Positions 33,292-41,832 of a stretch of 47,415 nt of DNA are shown in pieces. The DNA comes from an uncultured Oscillospiraceae bacterium (lineage in GTDB: Bacteria; Bacillota; Clostridia; Oscillospirales; Ruminococcaceae): contig CANNTZ010000013.1 in assembly GCA_947522735.1 (NCBI GenBank), positions 1 through 47,415 on the forward strand, written 5' to 3'. Each line of letters begins with the position of its first letter. Position 1 is the first letter of the stretch. The notes under the pieces are model-generated. The model did no database searches and was not told the origin of the DNA. It worked only from the letters and a program-made list of their open reading frames with translations. The position numbers were made by a program, and so were the translations under genes.

Positions 33292-33387
33292 GCATGAACG
33301 ACTGCACCGTGCTATACTATAAATATAAAATGCTGGGAAAGTGTTTATCTACAGGCGCATTACCCGCAAAAAATCGGAGGAGCGAAC

Positions 33388-34842
33388 ATGGGAAAGGGAA
33401 AGATCGTCGAACGCAGGTTGTTTCAAAGCAGGATAAAAACAGATGATGTGAGCCGCAGCGAAAAATGGCTGGGCTATCTTCTCGGCCCGGCGGGAGCGCT
33501 GCTGCTCAACGCCGTGCTGGCCACCTATCTGAACGTCTATTACACCGACGTGCTGAAGCTCACAAGGGTTTGGGGAGGCGCGTTTCTGGTTGTTTTTCCG
33601 GTGATTTCCAAGATTATAGACGCCGTCACCAACGTTATAATGGGTTATATCATCGACCGCACCCGCACGAAAGAGGGCAAGGCGAGGCCGTGGCTGCTGC
33701 TGTCCGCACCGCTGCTGACCGTCACGGGAATATTGCTGTTCACCGTTCCCGCCGCCTCCGAAACGGTACAGGTGATCTGGGTCATGGTATCCTATAACCT
33801 GTTCTATTGCTTCGCATATACCATCTTCAACATGAGCCACAATCTGATGGTGCCGCTGTCCACAAGGAACACGACACAGCGCGGCGGCCTGTCCGTATTT
33901 AATCAGATAGCCACCATCATGATGAGCGGTATCCTGGTGGCGCTGGTGTTCCCGATGGTGATAATGCCCGCTATCGGCGTTGACAAGGGAAAGTGGATAA
34001 TACTGATGAGCGTTTTATCCATTTTGGCGCTTCCGCTGACGCTGCTTGAATATTACTTCACAAAGGAACGCGTCACGGAGGAGAATCAGGGAGGCAAAGA
34101 GGTGTCGATCCCCTTTGCCAAACAGCTCAAGGCGATTTTTGCGGATAAATATATGCTGATAATATATGCATACTTCCTGATTTATACCTTTGGCAGCTCC
34201 GTTAAGAATCTGAGTCTGGTATATTTTTGCAATTATGTGCTCGGTACATACAATGACGGCATAACACAGACGATGGTCTCGGTCATCGGAGGCATCCCGA
34301 TGGGAATCGGTATCTTCGCCGTGTGGCCGTTGGCGAAGAGGTTCGGCAAGCGCAACGTGACGCTTGCGGGCTTTCTCCTGTATGCCGTCGGCGGAGTGAT
34401 CTGCTGGATGTTCCCCACAAATATGGTCGTCATGCTCATCGGACAGTTCATCAAGAATATAGGAGGGCTCCCCTGCTCCTATGTGTTCATGGCTCTGTTT
34501 GCTGATGTTCTGGATCATTTGGAATGGAAAAACGGCTTTCGCGCCGACGGTCTGGCCATGTCGGTATACAACATCATCGCCGTTGCGATGGTTGGGATCT
34601 GCACCGGCGTGTTTAACGGCCTGTTGAGCGGCGCCGGCTATGTTGCGCCGGAAATAGTGGACGGCGTGACCGTGGCGGCGGCTCAGACCGACGCGGTCAA
34701 GAACGTTATCACCTTTGGCTTTGTCGGGCTGGAGGTATTCACAGGTGTGATCTTGGCGGTGCTGTTGAGCTTCCTCAGCGTGGAGAAGGACATCGGCAGA
34801 AAGCAGGCGGAGATAAAGGCCCGCCGGGAGGGTAATATATGA
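33388..34842 (+). CDS. GPH-family cation:sugar symporter 2
   Basis: A 484-residue membrane protein with about 12 helices. The GPH signature after helix 2 reads IDAVTNVIMGYIIDRTRTKEGKARPWLLL, and ALFADVLDHLEWKNGFRADGL marks the second half. It should import a glycoside or sugar with a cation. The start follows GGAGG by 6-7 nt. It is the first gene of a plus-strand operon with GH78, GH3 and an SDR. It is not a close copy of the GPH protein at 27364, so the two transporters may take up different glycosides. Confidence 0.92.
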   Translation: MGKGKIVERRLFQSRIKTDDVSRSEKWLGYLLGPAGALLLNAVLATYLNVYYTDVLKLTRVWGGAFLVVFPVISKIIDAVTNVIMGYIIDRTRTKEGKARPWLLLSAPLLTVTGILLFTVPAASETVQVIWVMVSYNLFYCFAYTIFNMSHNLMVPLSTRNTTQRGGLSVFNQIATIMMSGILVALVFPMVIMPAIGVDKGKWIILMSVLSILALPLTLLEYYFTKERVTEENQGGKEVSIPFAKQLKAIFADKYMLIIYAYFLIYTFGSSVKNLSLVYFCNYVLGTYNDGITQTMVSVIGGIPMGIGIFAVWPLAKRFGKRNVTLAGFLLYAVGGVICWMFPTNMVVMLIGQFIKNIGGLPCSYVFMALFADVLDHLEWKNGFRADGLAMSVYNIIAVAMVGICTGVFNGLLSGAGYVAPEIVDGVTVAAAQTDAVKNVITFGFVGLEVFTGVILAVLLSFLSVEKDIGRKQAEIKARREGNI

Positions 34843-34893
34843 GCCGCAGCATTAAAGCTTTTGACCTGTGCGGACAACGAAGGGAGCGATAAT

Positions 34894-37461
34894 ATGCAGG
34901 CGATACGGCTGAAAACGGAATATCTCAAGGATCCCATAGGAATCGACATAGCGGCGCCGCGGCTGTTCTGGAACTGCGAGGGCGGCGTGAGGCAGACTGC
35001 CTATCAGATAATAGCCGCGGACGAGAGCGGCGGGACGCTTTGGGACAGCGGCAAGGTGCAAAGCGGCTCCATGCGGGCAGAATGGGGAGGAGCGCCGGTT
35101 TCACCAAAAACAAAGGCGCTTTGGAGAATACGTCTCTGGGATGAAAACGACGCTCCGGGCGATTGGAGCGAGGGCAGCTTTGAAACGGGGACGGATAAAT
35201 GGACGGCGAAGTGGATAACCGGGAATTACAGGGTCAATAAACGGCGGCGGTATCCCGTGGACTGCTTCCGCAAGCGTTTTTCCGCCTCCGGCATCCAAAA
35301 GGCCCGGCTGTATATTACAGCCTGCGGCCTGTACGAGGCCAGACTGAACGGCGGGCGGGCCGGGAGCTTCGTTCTGGCGCCCGGGATCACCGATTATCGC
35401 AGGCGGGTGCAATACCAGACCTACGACGTGACGGAGCTGGTGCAGGACGGAGAAAATGTGATGACCGTCCGTCTGGCCGACGGATGGTACCGGGGCTCGA
35501 CGGGCGCGTGGGGTCTGCACAACCAATACGGGAGCGAGACCAAGCTGTTGGCGCAGCTTGAGCTCACCCATGCCGACGGCTCGGTGCAGACTGTCTGTAC
35601 CGACGAAAGCTGGGATTGGAGCAACGACGGCTCCATCCGTTTTGCCGACAACAAGGACGGCGAGATCGTGGACGCGGCCAAAACGCCGGGCTATTCCGGC
35701 AGGGCAAGGACGACCACGCACGCCGTTACGCCCACTGCCTCCAATAATGTGCCGGTGACGGAGCACGAGCGCCTTTCCGCGCAAATGCTCAAAACGCCTG
35801 CGGGGAAAACGGTGCTGGATTTTGGGCAGAACATTGCGGGATACGTGGAGTTTTCCCTGACCGCAAGGGCGGGACAGACCGTGAAGCTCCGCTTTGGCGA
35901 GCTGTTGGACGAGAACGGGGAGTTCACCCAGAAAAACATCCAATGCTCCAACAGGCGCGTCACCACGCCGCTTCAGCAGGTGCTCTACACATGCAGAGAG
36001 GGCCTGAACGAATATAAAACCACCTTTGCAATTTTTGGCTTCAGGTATGTGCTGGTGGAGGCCGAGGCGGAGATTCGTCCGGAGGATTTCACCGCCGTTG
36101 CGGTTTATTCCGACATGGAGCGCACGGGGTGGTTTGAAAGCTCCAACGCGCTTTTGGATAAATTTGTGGAAAACACCGTTTGGAGCGCCAAAAACAACCA
36201 TGTCGACCTGCCAACCGACTGTCCCACCAGAGAGCGTCACGGCTGGTCCGGCGACGCGCAGATTTTCTGCTCAACGGCGTGCTTCCTGTTCGACTACGGG
36301 ACGATGGCGGAAAAATTTCTCAACGACATGTACGACTGGCAGCGCAGGAACGGCTGTCTGCCGCAGATAGCCCCGGACGGCGGAGTGGACAGCTATATGA
36401 AATGGATGAACGGTAGCGTGGGCTGGGCGGATGCAGGCGTAATTATCCCATATGTGCTGTGGAAGCAATATGGGGATCGGAGCGTTTTGGAGCGCCGTTA
36501 TGACGGAATGAAGCGATATGCCAGGTTCATGATGGGGCGCTGCGGCAAATGGGGCGGGCCCTTCGCAAAGCATGTGGCCGTCCGCGGCAGTGTGAAGCGG
36601 TACCTTGTCAACCGCGGTCAATCCTATGGCGAATGGGCAGAGCCGCAGGATGTCTATATCATGCGCTTCATGGACTTTGCCGGGCCGCATCCGGAGGTCT
36701 CCACCGCCTATACCTCGTATGTGATGGGCTTGATGGTTGAGATTGCCCGGGAGCTTGGCAGGGTCGAGGATATCCCGCGCTATGCCGAGTATCGTGACGG
36801 ATGCAGAGCCGCCTATCAGGCAATGGTGAAAACGGCGGAGTTTACACTGGATACGGATCGTCAGGCCCGGCTGGTGAGGTCGCTGGCCTTTGGGCTGCTG
36901 GATGCGGCGCAGAGGGCCTTTGCGAAAAAACGGCTGCTCAAGGCGCTGGAGCAGTACGGCTGGCGGCTTGGCACGGGCTTTTTGTCCACGCCGCTGATAT
37001 TGGACGTGCTGGCGGAGATGGATATCGAGGCGGCCTACCGGCTGTTGGAAAACGAGGAGATGCCCGGCTGGCTGTTCATGCCAAAAAACGGCGCCACCAC
37101 CGTATGGGAGTCATGGGAGGGCGACAAGGCAAAGGGCGGCGGCGTTTCCTCGCTGAATCACTATTCAAAGGGCGCGGTCTGCCGTTGGCTTTTCGACACC
37201 ATGTGCGGCATACGTGTGGACGGGGAGAACCGCTTTATCATCGCGCCTAGGCCAGGCGGGCATTTCACACGCGCCAGGGCGGTATACAACAGCGTTTACG
37301 GCAAGGTGGAGAGCGGCTGGGAAAAGACCGGAGACGGCGAAGTCTATACAGTTGTAGTCCCGTCAAGCTGCACCGCCACGGTGATGCTGACAGGCCGGGA
37401 GCCGGTCGTTTTGAGCGCCGGAACACATACGTTGAGGGGGATAGAGGATGGACGTCGATAA
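34894..37461 (+). CDS. GH78-family alpha-L-rhamnosidase 2
   Basis: An 855-residue protein without a signal peptide. It is a paralogue of the GH78 at 23947, with matching landmarks in the same order: AIRLKTEYLKDPIGIDIAAP, LYITACGLYEARLNGG, DGWYRGSTG, VLDFGQNIAGYVEF, HVDLPTDCPTRERHGWSGDA (D442, E447), GSVGWADAGVIIPYVLW, GATTVWESWEG and SLNHYSKGAV. It would release terminal alpha-L-rhamnose in the cytoplasm. The ATG at 34894 follows GGGAG by seven nt; the upstream frame from 34861 is less likely. Its 3' end overlaps the GH3 gene by 14 bp, implying coupled translation. Having two rhamnosidases in opposite operons suggests different linkages or aglycones. Confidence 0.93.
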   Translation: MQAIRLKTEYLKDPIGIDIAAPRLFWNCEGGVRQTAYQIIAADESGGTLWDSGKVQSGSMRAEWGGAPVSPKTKALWRIRLWDENDAPGDWSEGSFETGTDKWTAKWITGNYRVNKRRRYPVDCFRKRFSASGIQKARLYITACGLYEARLNGGRAGSFVLAPGITDYRRRVQYQTYDVTELVQDGENVMTVRLADGWYRGSTGAWGLHNQYGSETKLLAQLELTHADGSVQTVCTDESWDWSNDGSIRFADNKDGEIVDAAKTPGYSGRARTTTHAVTPTASNNVPVTEHERLSAQMLKTPAGKTVLDFGQNIAGYVEFSLTARAGQTVKLRFGELLDENGEFTQKNIQCSNRRVTTPLQQVLYTCREGLNEYKTTFAIFGFRYVLVEAEAEIRPEDFTAVAVYSDMERTGWFESSNALLDKFVENTVWSAKNNHVDLPTDCPTRERHGWSGDAQIFCSTACFLFDYGTMAEKFLNDMYDWQRRNGCLPQIAPDGGVDSYMKWMNGSVGWADAGVIIPYVLWKQYGDRSVLERRYDGMKRYARFMMGRCGKWGGPFAKHVAVRGSVKRYLVNRGQSYGEWAEPQDVYIMRFMDFAGPHPEVSTAYTSYVMGLMVEIARELGRVEDIPRYAEYRDGCRAAYQAMVKTAEFTLDTDRQARLVRSLAFGLLDAAQRAFAKKRLLKALEQYGWRLGTGFLSTPLILDVLAEMDIEAAYRLLENEEMPGWLFMPKNGATTVWESWEGDKAKGGGVSSLNHYSKGAVCRWLFDTMCGIRVDGENRFIIAPRPGGHFTRARAVYNSVYGKVESGWEKTGDGEVYTVVVPSSCTATVMLTGREPVVLSAGTHTLRGIEDGRR

Positions 37462-39784
37462 GATTTTGAAGCGGATGACGCTGGAGGATAAGATAGCGCT
37501 CTGCTCAGGCGCATCATTTTGGGAGACAAAGGAATATGAGAAATACGGCATCCCGTCCTTTTTCATGTGCGACGGCCCGCACGGTCTGCGCAAGCAGGAG
37601 CGTGGAAACGGCGCGGACATGCTGGGGGTGAACGCTTCTCGTCCGGCAACCTGCTTCCCCTCCGAGACGACGGTTGCCGATAGCTGGGATCCGGAGCTGA
37701 CGGAAGCCATCGGCGCGGCTGTTGGAGAGGAGGCGCGGGAGCAGGGCGTGGGGCTTGTTCTCGGCCCCGGGGCGAATCTGAAGCGCAATCCGCTCTGCGG
37801 ACGAAATTTTGAATATTTCAGCGAGGATCCGTATCTGACTGGGAAGCTGGCGGCGGGCTTCATCCGGGGCGTGGAGGGTCAGGGCGTGGGGACCAGCCTG
37901 AAGCATTTTGCCGCAAACTCTCAGGAAAAAAGCCGTTTCAATTCGGACAGCGTCATGGACGGGCGCACTTTGCGTGAGCTGTATCTGTCCGCCTTTGAGA
38001 CAGCCGTCAGGGAGGGCAAGCCGTCGACCGTAATGTGCGCTTATCCCAAGCTGAACGGAGTTCATTGCAGCGACAACAGGGAGCTGCTGACCGGTATTCT
38101 TCGCGGAGAGTGGGGCTTCAAGGGCATGGTCGTCACCGACTGGGGCGCTATGAACGACCGCATCGAGGGCTTTCGGGCAGGCTGCGACCTGAATATGCCG
38201 GGCGGCAGCGCATACATGGAGAAGGCGGTGCTGCGTGCGGTGCGGGACGGAAGATTGCCGGAGAGCTGCATAGACGCTTCCGCCCGCCGCGTTTTGGCGA
38301 TGGCCTTCCGCGCGCGGGAGGCTTTGGAGGAGAAAGCGGAATGTGATTACGAGGCACACCACGCGCTGGCCCGCAGAGCTGCGGAGCAGGGCGCTGTGCT
38401 GCTGAAAAACGACGACGGGATACTTCCGCTGAGAGAGGACGCGAGAATTGCCGTTATAGGGGCAATGGCGAAGAAAATGCGTTTTCAGGGGACAGGCTCC
38501 AGTCACATCTGCCCCAAAAGGATCAGCCAGCCGTTGGATTTTCTTCCCGGCGCGGTCTATGCTTCCGGATGCGACGACCGGGGCGATACAACGGACGCGC
38601 TGCTTGCCGAGGCGGAGGAGGCGGCCAAAAACGCGGAGATCGCCGTAGTATTCACAGGGCTGCCCGACCGGTACGAGTCCGAGGGGTTCGACAGGGAGGA
38701 CATGCGGATGCCCGAGGGCCACAAGCGCATGCTCGAGACGGTGGCAAGGGCCAACCCCAACACGGTTGTGGTGTTGCTTTGCGGCTGCGCGGTCGAGTGC
38801 CGGTGGGCGGATAGCGTGCGGGCAATACTCTATATGGGGCTGCCAGGTCAGGCTGGCGGTGAGGCAATAGCAAACCTGCTCTACGGCAGGGCGGATCCGT
38901 GCGGCAGGCTGGCGGAGAGCTGGCCCTTTTCCTATAAGGACGTGCCGTCCTCGGATATCTACGGCAGGACAACGGACGCCCTGTATCAGGAGTGCGTCTA
39001 TGTCGGCTATCGCTATTACGACAAGGCGGGCATTCCCGTCCGCTGGCCCTTTGGCTATGGCCTGAGCTACACAGGCTTTGCCTATTCCGGCTTGCAGGTG
39101 AACGGCGATTCCGCAGCGGTTACGGTGACAAATACCGGGCAACGACACGGCGCGGAGATCGTCAGGCTCTATATCGAGCCGCCAAGCGGGGGACTGCATC
39201 GACCGGTGCGGGAGCTCAAGGGCTTCCAAAAGGTGTTTTTGGAGCCCGGAGAGAGCCGTACCGTGAGCTTTGAGCTGGATGACCGCGCTTTTGCGCTCTG
39301 GGATGACGGCTGGAAAATCCCCGGCGGCAGCTATACAGTTCACATTGGTGAGCTGTCCGCAGCCGTTGAGAAAGACGGCGAGGCGCTTCCCGCGCCGGAG
39401 TGGCAGGCGGGAAGCTGGTATGAGGCTTGCCGCGGCAAGACCTCACAAAGCCAGTGGGAGAAAGTGATCGGCAGACCTTATGAGCCGGAAAAGCTTGTCA
39501 AGGGCCGGTTCACAATGGATAACACGGTGGAGGAGATGAGGGATTTTTCCCTAATAATGAAGCTCTTTTACTGGGCTGTGGAAAAAACGGTCGCCAAGGG
39601 CTTTGAAGGAAGGGTCGATTACGAGGATCCGGAATTTCGGATGATGATGGCCTCCTCCGCCGGGGCGCCGCTGCGCAGCATGCAGATTTCCGGCGGCATA
39701 AAGGGCGGCCTGATGCAGGGGCTTCTGGAAATGGCAAACGGACATTTTCTGCGTGGGCTTTGGAAAATACTGAAAGGAGAGTGA
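37448..39784 (+). CDS. GH3-family beta-glycosidase (beta-glucosidase-like)
   Basis: A 778-residue cytoplasmic enzyme. The N-terminal TIM barrel contains GPHGLRKQ, the KHFAANSQE motif and nucleophile D231 in VVTDWGAMNDR. The (alpha/beta)6 sandwich contains SEGFDREDM with E412 as the probable acid/base, and PGQAGGEAIANLLYG. A fibronectin-III-like domain follows (GAEIVRLYIEPP, RPVRELKGFQKVFLEPGE). The last 120 or so residues are an extra, mostly helical tail (YEPEKLVKGRFTMDNTVEEM) seen in some clostridial GH3 enzymes. It would remove beta-linked glucose or a similar sugar. Its partnership with GH78 fits stepwise trimming of rhamnosyl-glucosides, rhamnose first and then glucose. The start overlaps the GH78 gene by 14 bp. 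Confidence 0.93.
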   Translation: MDVDKILKRMTLEDKIALCSGASFWETKEYEKYGIPSFFMCDGPHGLRKQERGNGADMLGVNASRPATCFPSETTVADSWDPELTEAIGAAVGEEAREQGVGLVLGPGANLKRNPLCGRNFEYFSEDPYLTGKLAAGFIRGVEGQGVGTSLKHFAANSQEKSRFNSDSVMDGRTLRELYLSAFETAVREGKPSTVMCAYPKLNGVHCSDNRELLTGILRGEWGFKGMVVTDWGAMNDRIEGFRAGCDLNMPGGSAYMEKAVLRAVRDGRLPESCIDASARRVLAMAFRAREALEEKAECDYEAHHALARRAAEQGAVLLKNDDGILPLREDARIAVIGAMAKKMRFQGTGSSHICPKRISQPLDFLPGAVYASGCDDRGDTTDALLAEAEEAAKNAEIAVVFTGLPDRYESEGFDREDMRMPEGHKRMLETVARANPNTVVVLLCGCAVECRWADSVRAILYMGLPGQAGGEAIANLLYGRADPCGRLAESWPFSYKDVPSSDIYGRTTDALYQECVYVGYRYYDKAGIPVRWPFGYGLSYTGFAYSGLQVNGDSAAVTVTNTGQRHGAEIVRLYIEPPSGGLHRPVRELKGFQKVFLEPGESRTVSFELDDRAFALWDDGWKIPGGSYTVHIGELSAAVEKDGEALPAPEWQAGSWYEACRGKTSQSQWEKVIGRPYEPEKLVKGRFTMDNTVEEMRDFSLIMKLFYWAVEKTVAKGFEGRVDYEDPEFRMMMASSAGAPLRSMQISGGIKGGLMQGLLEMANGHFLRGLWKILKGE

Positions 39785-39788
39785 AGGT

Positions 39789-40802
39789 ATGAAGGTGTTT
39801 ATGATTGGCGGAACGGGCTTGCTTGGAAGTGAGGCTGCAAGGGTCTTGATCGAGCGGGGGCACGAGGTGACCTCCGTCGCCCTGCCGCCGCTGCCGGAGG
39901 GAGCCGTGCTGCCTCCGGAGATGAAGCTCGAATACGGCAACTACCTGGAAATGAGCGACGAGAGGCTGCGGGACTATCTCTCCGGATGCGAGGGCTTTGT
40001 GTTTGCAGCCGGCGTGGACGAGCGGGTGGAGGGCCCCGCGCCAATATATGACCTGTATAAGCGGTACAATATCGACCCGATAAACCGAATGCTTAGGCTG
40101 GCAAAAGAGTGCGGCGTGAGGCACGTGTCCGTCTGCGGCTCCTATTTTTCCCATTTTGCAAAAACAATGCCGGAGCTGGAGCTGACACGCTGGCACCCCT
40201 ATATCCGCTCGCGCGTAGATCAGGAGAACGCGGCCATGGCTTTTGCGGATGAAAATTTCAGCGTGGGAGTGCTGGAAATTCCTTACGTTTTTGGCTCTCA
40301 GCCGGGGCGTAAGCCGGTGTGGATGTTTTTGGCGGAGATGATACGCAATTCCAGAGGAAACGTGATGTACCCCAAGGGCGGATCCGCAATGGTGACGGCT
40401 CGACAGGTGGGACAGGCTCTGGCGGGCGCTCTGGAGCGCACAAATGGCGGCAAATGCTGGCCCGTCGGCTATTACAATCTGACGTGGAAAGAGATGCTGG
40501 CCATCATGTGCAGGCACATGGGCTGTCCGGAAAAGAAGGTCACGACCATTCCCGGCTGGATGTTTACCCTCGGATGCAGAAGCGTGCTGAGGCAGCAGAA
40601 AAAGCATGGCGTTGAGGGCGGGCTGTATATGCCAAAGCTGGCCGCTATCCAGTGCAGCGAGCTGTTCATCGACAAGAAGCTTGGCTGCGAGCCGCTGGGC
40701 GTGGAGCCGGACGATATCGACGCCGCCATTGGAGACTCCATGCGTCTTTGCGCCGCCATTCTGGACGGCAAGGCCGACAGCATCGGAATGAAAGGCGAAT
40801 AA
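39789..40802 (+). CDS. NAD(P)-dependent epimerase/dehydratase (extended SDR)
   Basis: A 337-residue cytoplasmic protein with the Rossmann nucleotide motif GGTGLLG at residues 8-14 and the extended-SDR pattern FVFAAGVDE, VRHVSVCGSYFSHF and VGVLEIPYVFGSQPG. The usual catalytic Y-x-x-x-K is not obvious; the best candidate reads Y-I-R-S-R (WHPYIRSRVDQE), with Arg in place of Lys, which would make it an atypical SDR. It may oxidise, epimerise or reduce a released sugar or aglycone. It begins 4 bp after the GH3 stop, with AAGGAG before the ATG, and is the last gene of the operon. Confidence 0.87.
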   Translation: MKVFMIGGTGLLGSEAARVLIERGHEVTSVALPPLPEGAVLPPEMKLEYGNYLEMSDERLRDYLSGCEGFVFAAGVDERVEGPAPIYDLYKRYNIDPINRMLRLAKECGVRHVSVCGSYFSHFAKTMPELELTRWHPYIRSRVDQENAAMAFADENFSVGVLEIPYVFGSQPGRKPVWMFLAEMIRNSRGNVMYPKGGSAMVTARQVGQALAGALERTNGGKCWPVGYYNLTWKEMLAIMCRHMGCPEKKVTTIPGWMFTLGCRSVLRQQKKHGVEGGLYMPKLAAIQCSELFIDKKLGCEPLGVEPDDIDAAIGDSMRLCAAILDGKADSIGMKGE

Positions 40803-41195
40803 ACCCGTTAAAAAGCATAGGCGTGTCTGACGCGGACGCGGCTTTTACGGTTGCCGCAGACAGGCCGGACGTTATTTTCGGCACAAACGAGGCGTCAGCG
40901 GGAGATTTTTCTCGGGAGCGCGCAGCTTTTGCTTTTGATTGAAGGCGCGGTCGCAGGCAGCGATATCCGTCGTGATTTTTATAAAATCGCGGCGGATATT
41001 TTTTGAGGCTTGAAGCAGAGGGCAGGGTGTGCGCTGTGGCGGCAGATTTGTGGAGAGCCTCACCGCGCAGCTTTCTGGAGCAGCTCGAAAACGGCGCTCC
41101 GCTATCACAGCGGGAATGTGAAGCTCGTCATTATCGACGGCGCTTTTAAGGATGGCTTTTTCGGCAGATTCAAGGGAGAGCCGGGCGCAGCAAAA
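40803..41195. other. About 390 bp with traces of decayed coding sequence
   Basis: No intact gene. On the plus strand 40806-40942 is open without a start and includes VAADRPDVIFGTNEAS, which resembles the end of a sugar ABC substrate-binding protein (the IFGTNEGS-type segment). After the stop, another frame reads GAVAGSDIRRDFYKIAADIF, and later VKLVIIDGAFKDGFF. These fragments in different frames suggest a gene that has been lost after the sugar operon. The family guess is weak. Confidence 0.35.
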
Positions 41196-41299
41196 AGGCG
41201 TCCCCAAACAAAAAAACAAAGCTAAACGCTGATACGCTCACGCCGGAAAGGGCAAGAGCTTTCCGGCAAAAAGCTTTGTTTTTTTGTTTTGGGACGCCT
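41196..41299. repeat. Nested inverted repeat, 28-bp outer arms
   Basis: Outer arms 41196-41223 and 41272-41299 match as reverse complements at 27 of 28 positions. Inside is a second inverted repeat (GCCGGAAAG at 41242-41250 with CTTTCCGGC at 41259-41267). On the plus strand the inner hairpin is followed by TTTGTTTTTTTG. It could act as a strong terminator, but the long A/T arms also recall a MITE-like element. The inner part resembles the terminator at 23850-23900. Confidence 0.8.
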
Positions 41300-41420
41300 G
41301 AACGCCACAACATTTTTATTATACAACATATTATCGAAATAGTCAATAGTTGAAGATGAAAGCAATGTATTTTTGGGACAATGCACAGCAAAAAGCTCTT
41401 TTTTTCGGCGGTTTCGCCGC

Positions 41421-41449
41421 TTGAAATTTGCCGGGAAATCTGGTATCAT
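41421..41449 (+). promoter_or_regulatory. Promoter of the small basic protein gene
   Basis: TTGAAA, a 17-bp spacer, then TATCAT. The predicted start near 41456 would leave a leader of only about 13 nt before the ATG, just containing AAGGAG. Confidence 0.75.
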
Positions 41450-41468
41450 TAAATCACAGAAAGGAGAT

Positions 41469-41666
41469 ATGAAAAATTCCTCCAAGCGAGTGAAAAAGGG
41501 GGAGAAGGACGTCAAAAAGCTGCAAAGCGCTCTGATGGGAGCCGTTGCGAACGGCAGGATCACTTGTAAGGATGTGATTTATGATAAGAGAGAGCGGCAT
41601 AGGCAGATGGAAAGAGACGTCGTAAAATCTGTAGAAAGAGAGGTATTCATGGATGTTAGATATTAA
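41469..41666 (+). CDS. Small basic protein of unknown function (65 aa)
   Basis: A 65-residue highly charged protein rich in Lys, Arg and Glu (MKNSSKRVKKGEKDVKKLQ..., then RERHRQMERDVVKSVERE), probably helical and perhaps coiled-coil in its second half. No transmembrane segment or signal is present, and I recognise no family. Evidence that it is real is its promoter (41421-41449), a GGAG before the ATG and a strong terminator 9 bp after the stop, which together define a single-gene transcript. The spacing between GGAG and ATG is only two nt, so translation may start a little differently; an in-frame GTG lies a few codons in. It is upstream of the spoVA genes but not obviously part of their operon. 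Confidence 0.6.
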   Translation: MKNSSKRVKKGEKDVKKLQSALMGAVANGRITCKDVIYDKRERHRQMERDVVKSVEREVFMDVRY

Positions 41667-41674
41667 GAGTGCAG

Positions 41675-41724
41675 GATAGCCCTTGGCTGTGGCAAGTGTC
41701 GCGCAGTCAAGGGCTATCGTTTTA
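41675..41724 (+). terminator. Terminator of the small basic protein gene
   Basis: 11-bp stem GATAGCCCTTG/CAAGGGCTATC (41675-41685 with 41708-41718), followed by GTTTTAT. Confidence 0.85.
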
Positions 41725-41769
41725 TATGGGGGATTATGTGAAGCGGCCGCAGCCGCTTATTTTTTTGCC

Positions 41770-41799
41770 TGAATAAAAATCCGCCGTGCGGATAAAATA
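41770..41799 (+). promoter_or_regulatory. Candidate forespore (SigF/SigG-type) promoter of spoVA
   Basis: TGAATA (41770-41775), a 14-bp gap, then GGATAAAATA (41790-41799), which fits the GGnnAnAnTn -10 pattern of forespore promoters. SpoVA operons are SigG-controlled in Bacillus subtilis. The spacing is about one base short, so this is a prediction. Confidence 0.5.
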
Positions 41800-41832
41800 G
41801 CGTCAAAGAGATATTTTGCGGGGGGAACGGCT

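Noticed and set aside
37514..39343. Long minus-strand open frame (about 609 codons) opposite the GH3 gene
   Set aside because: The GH3 motifs on the plus strand are unambiguous; the antisense frame shows no family features.
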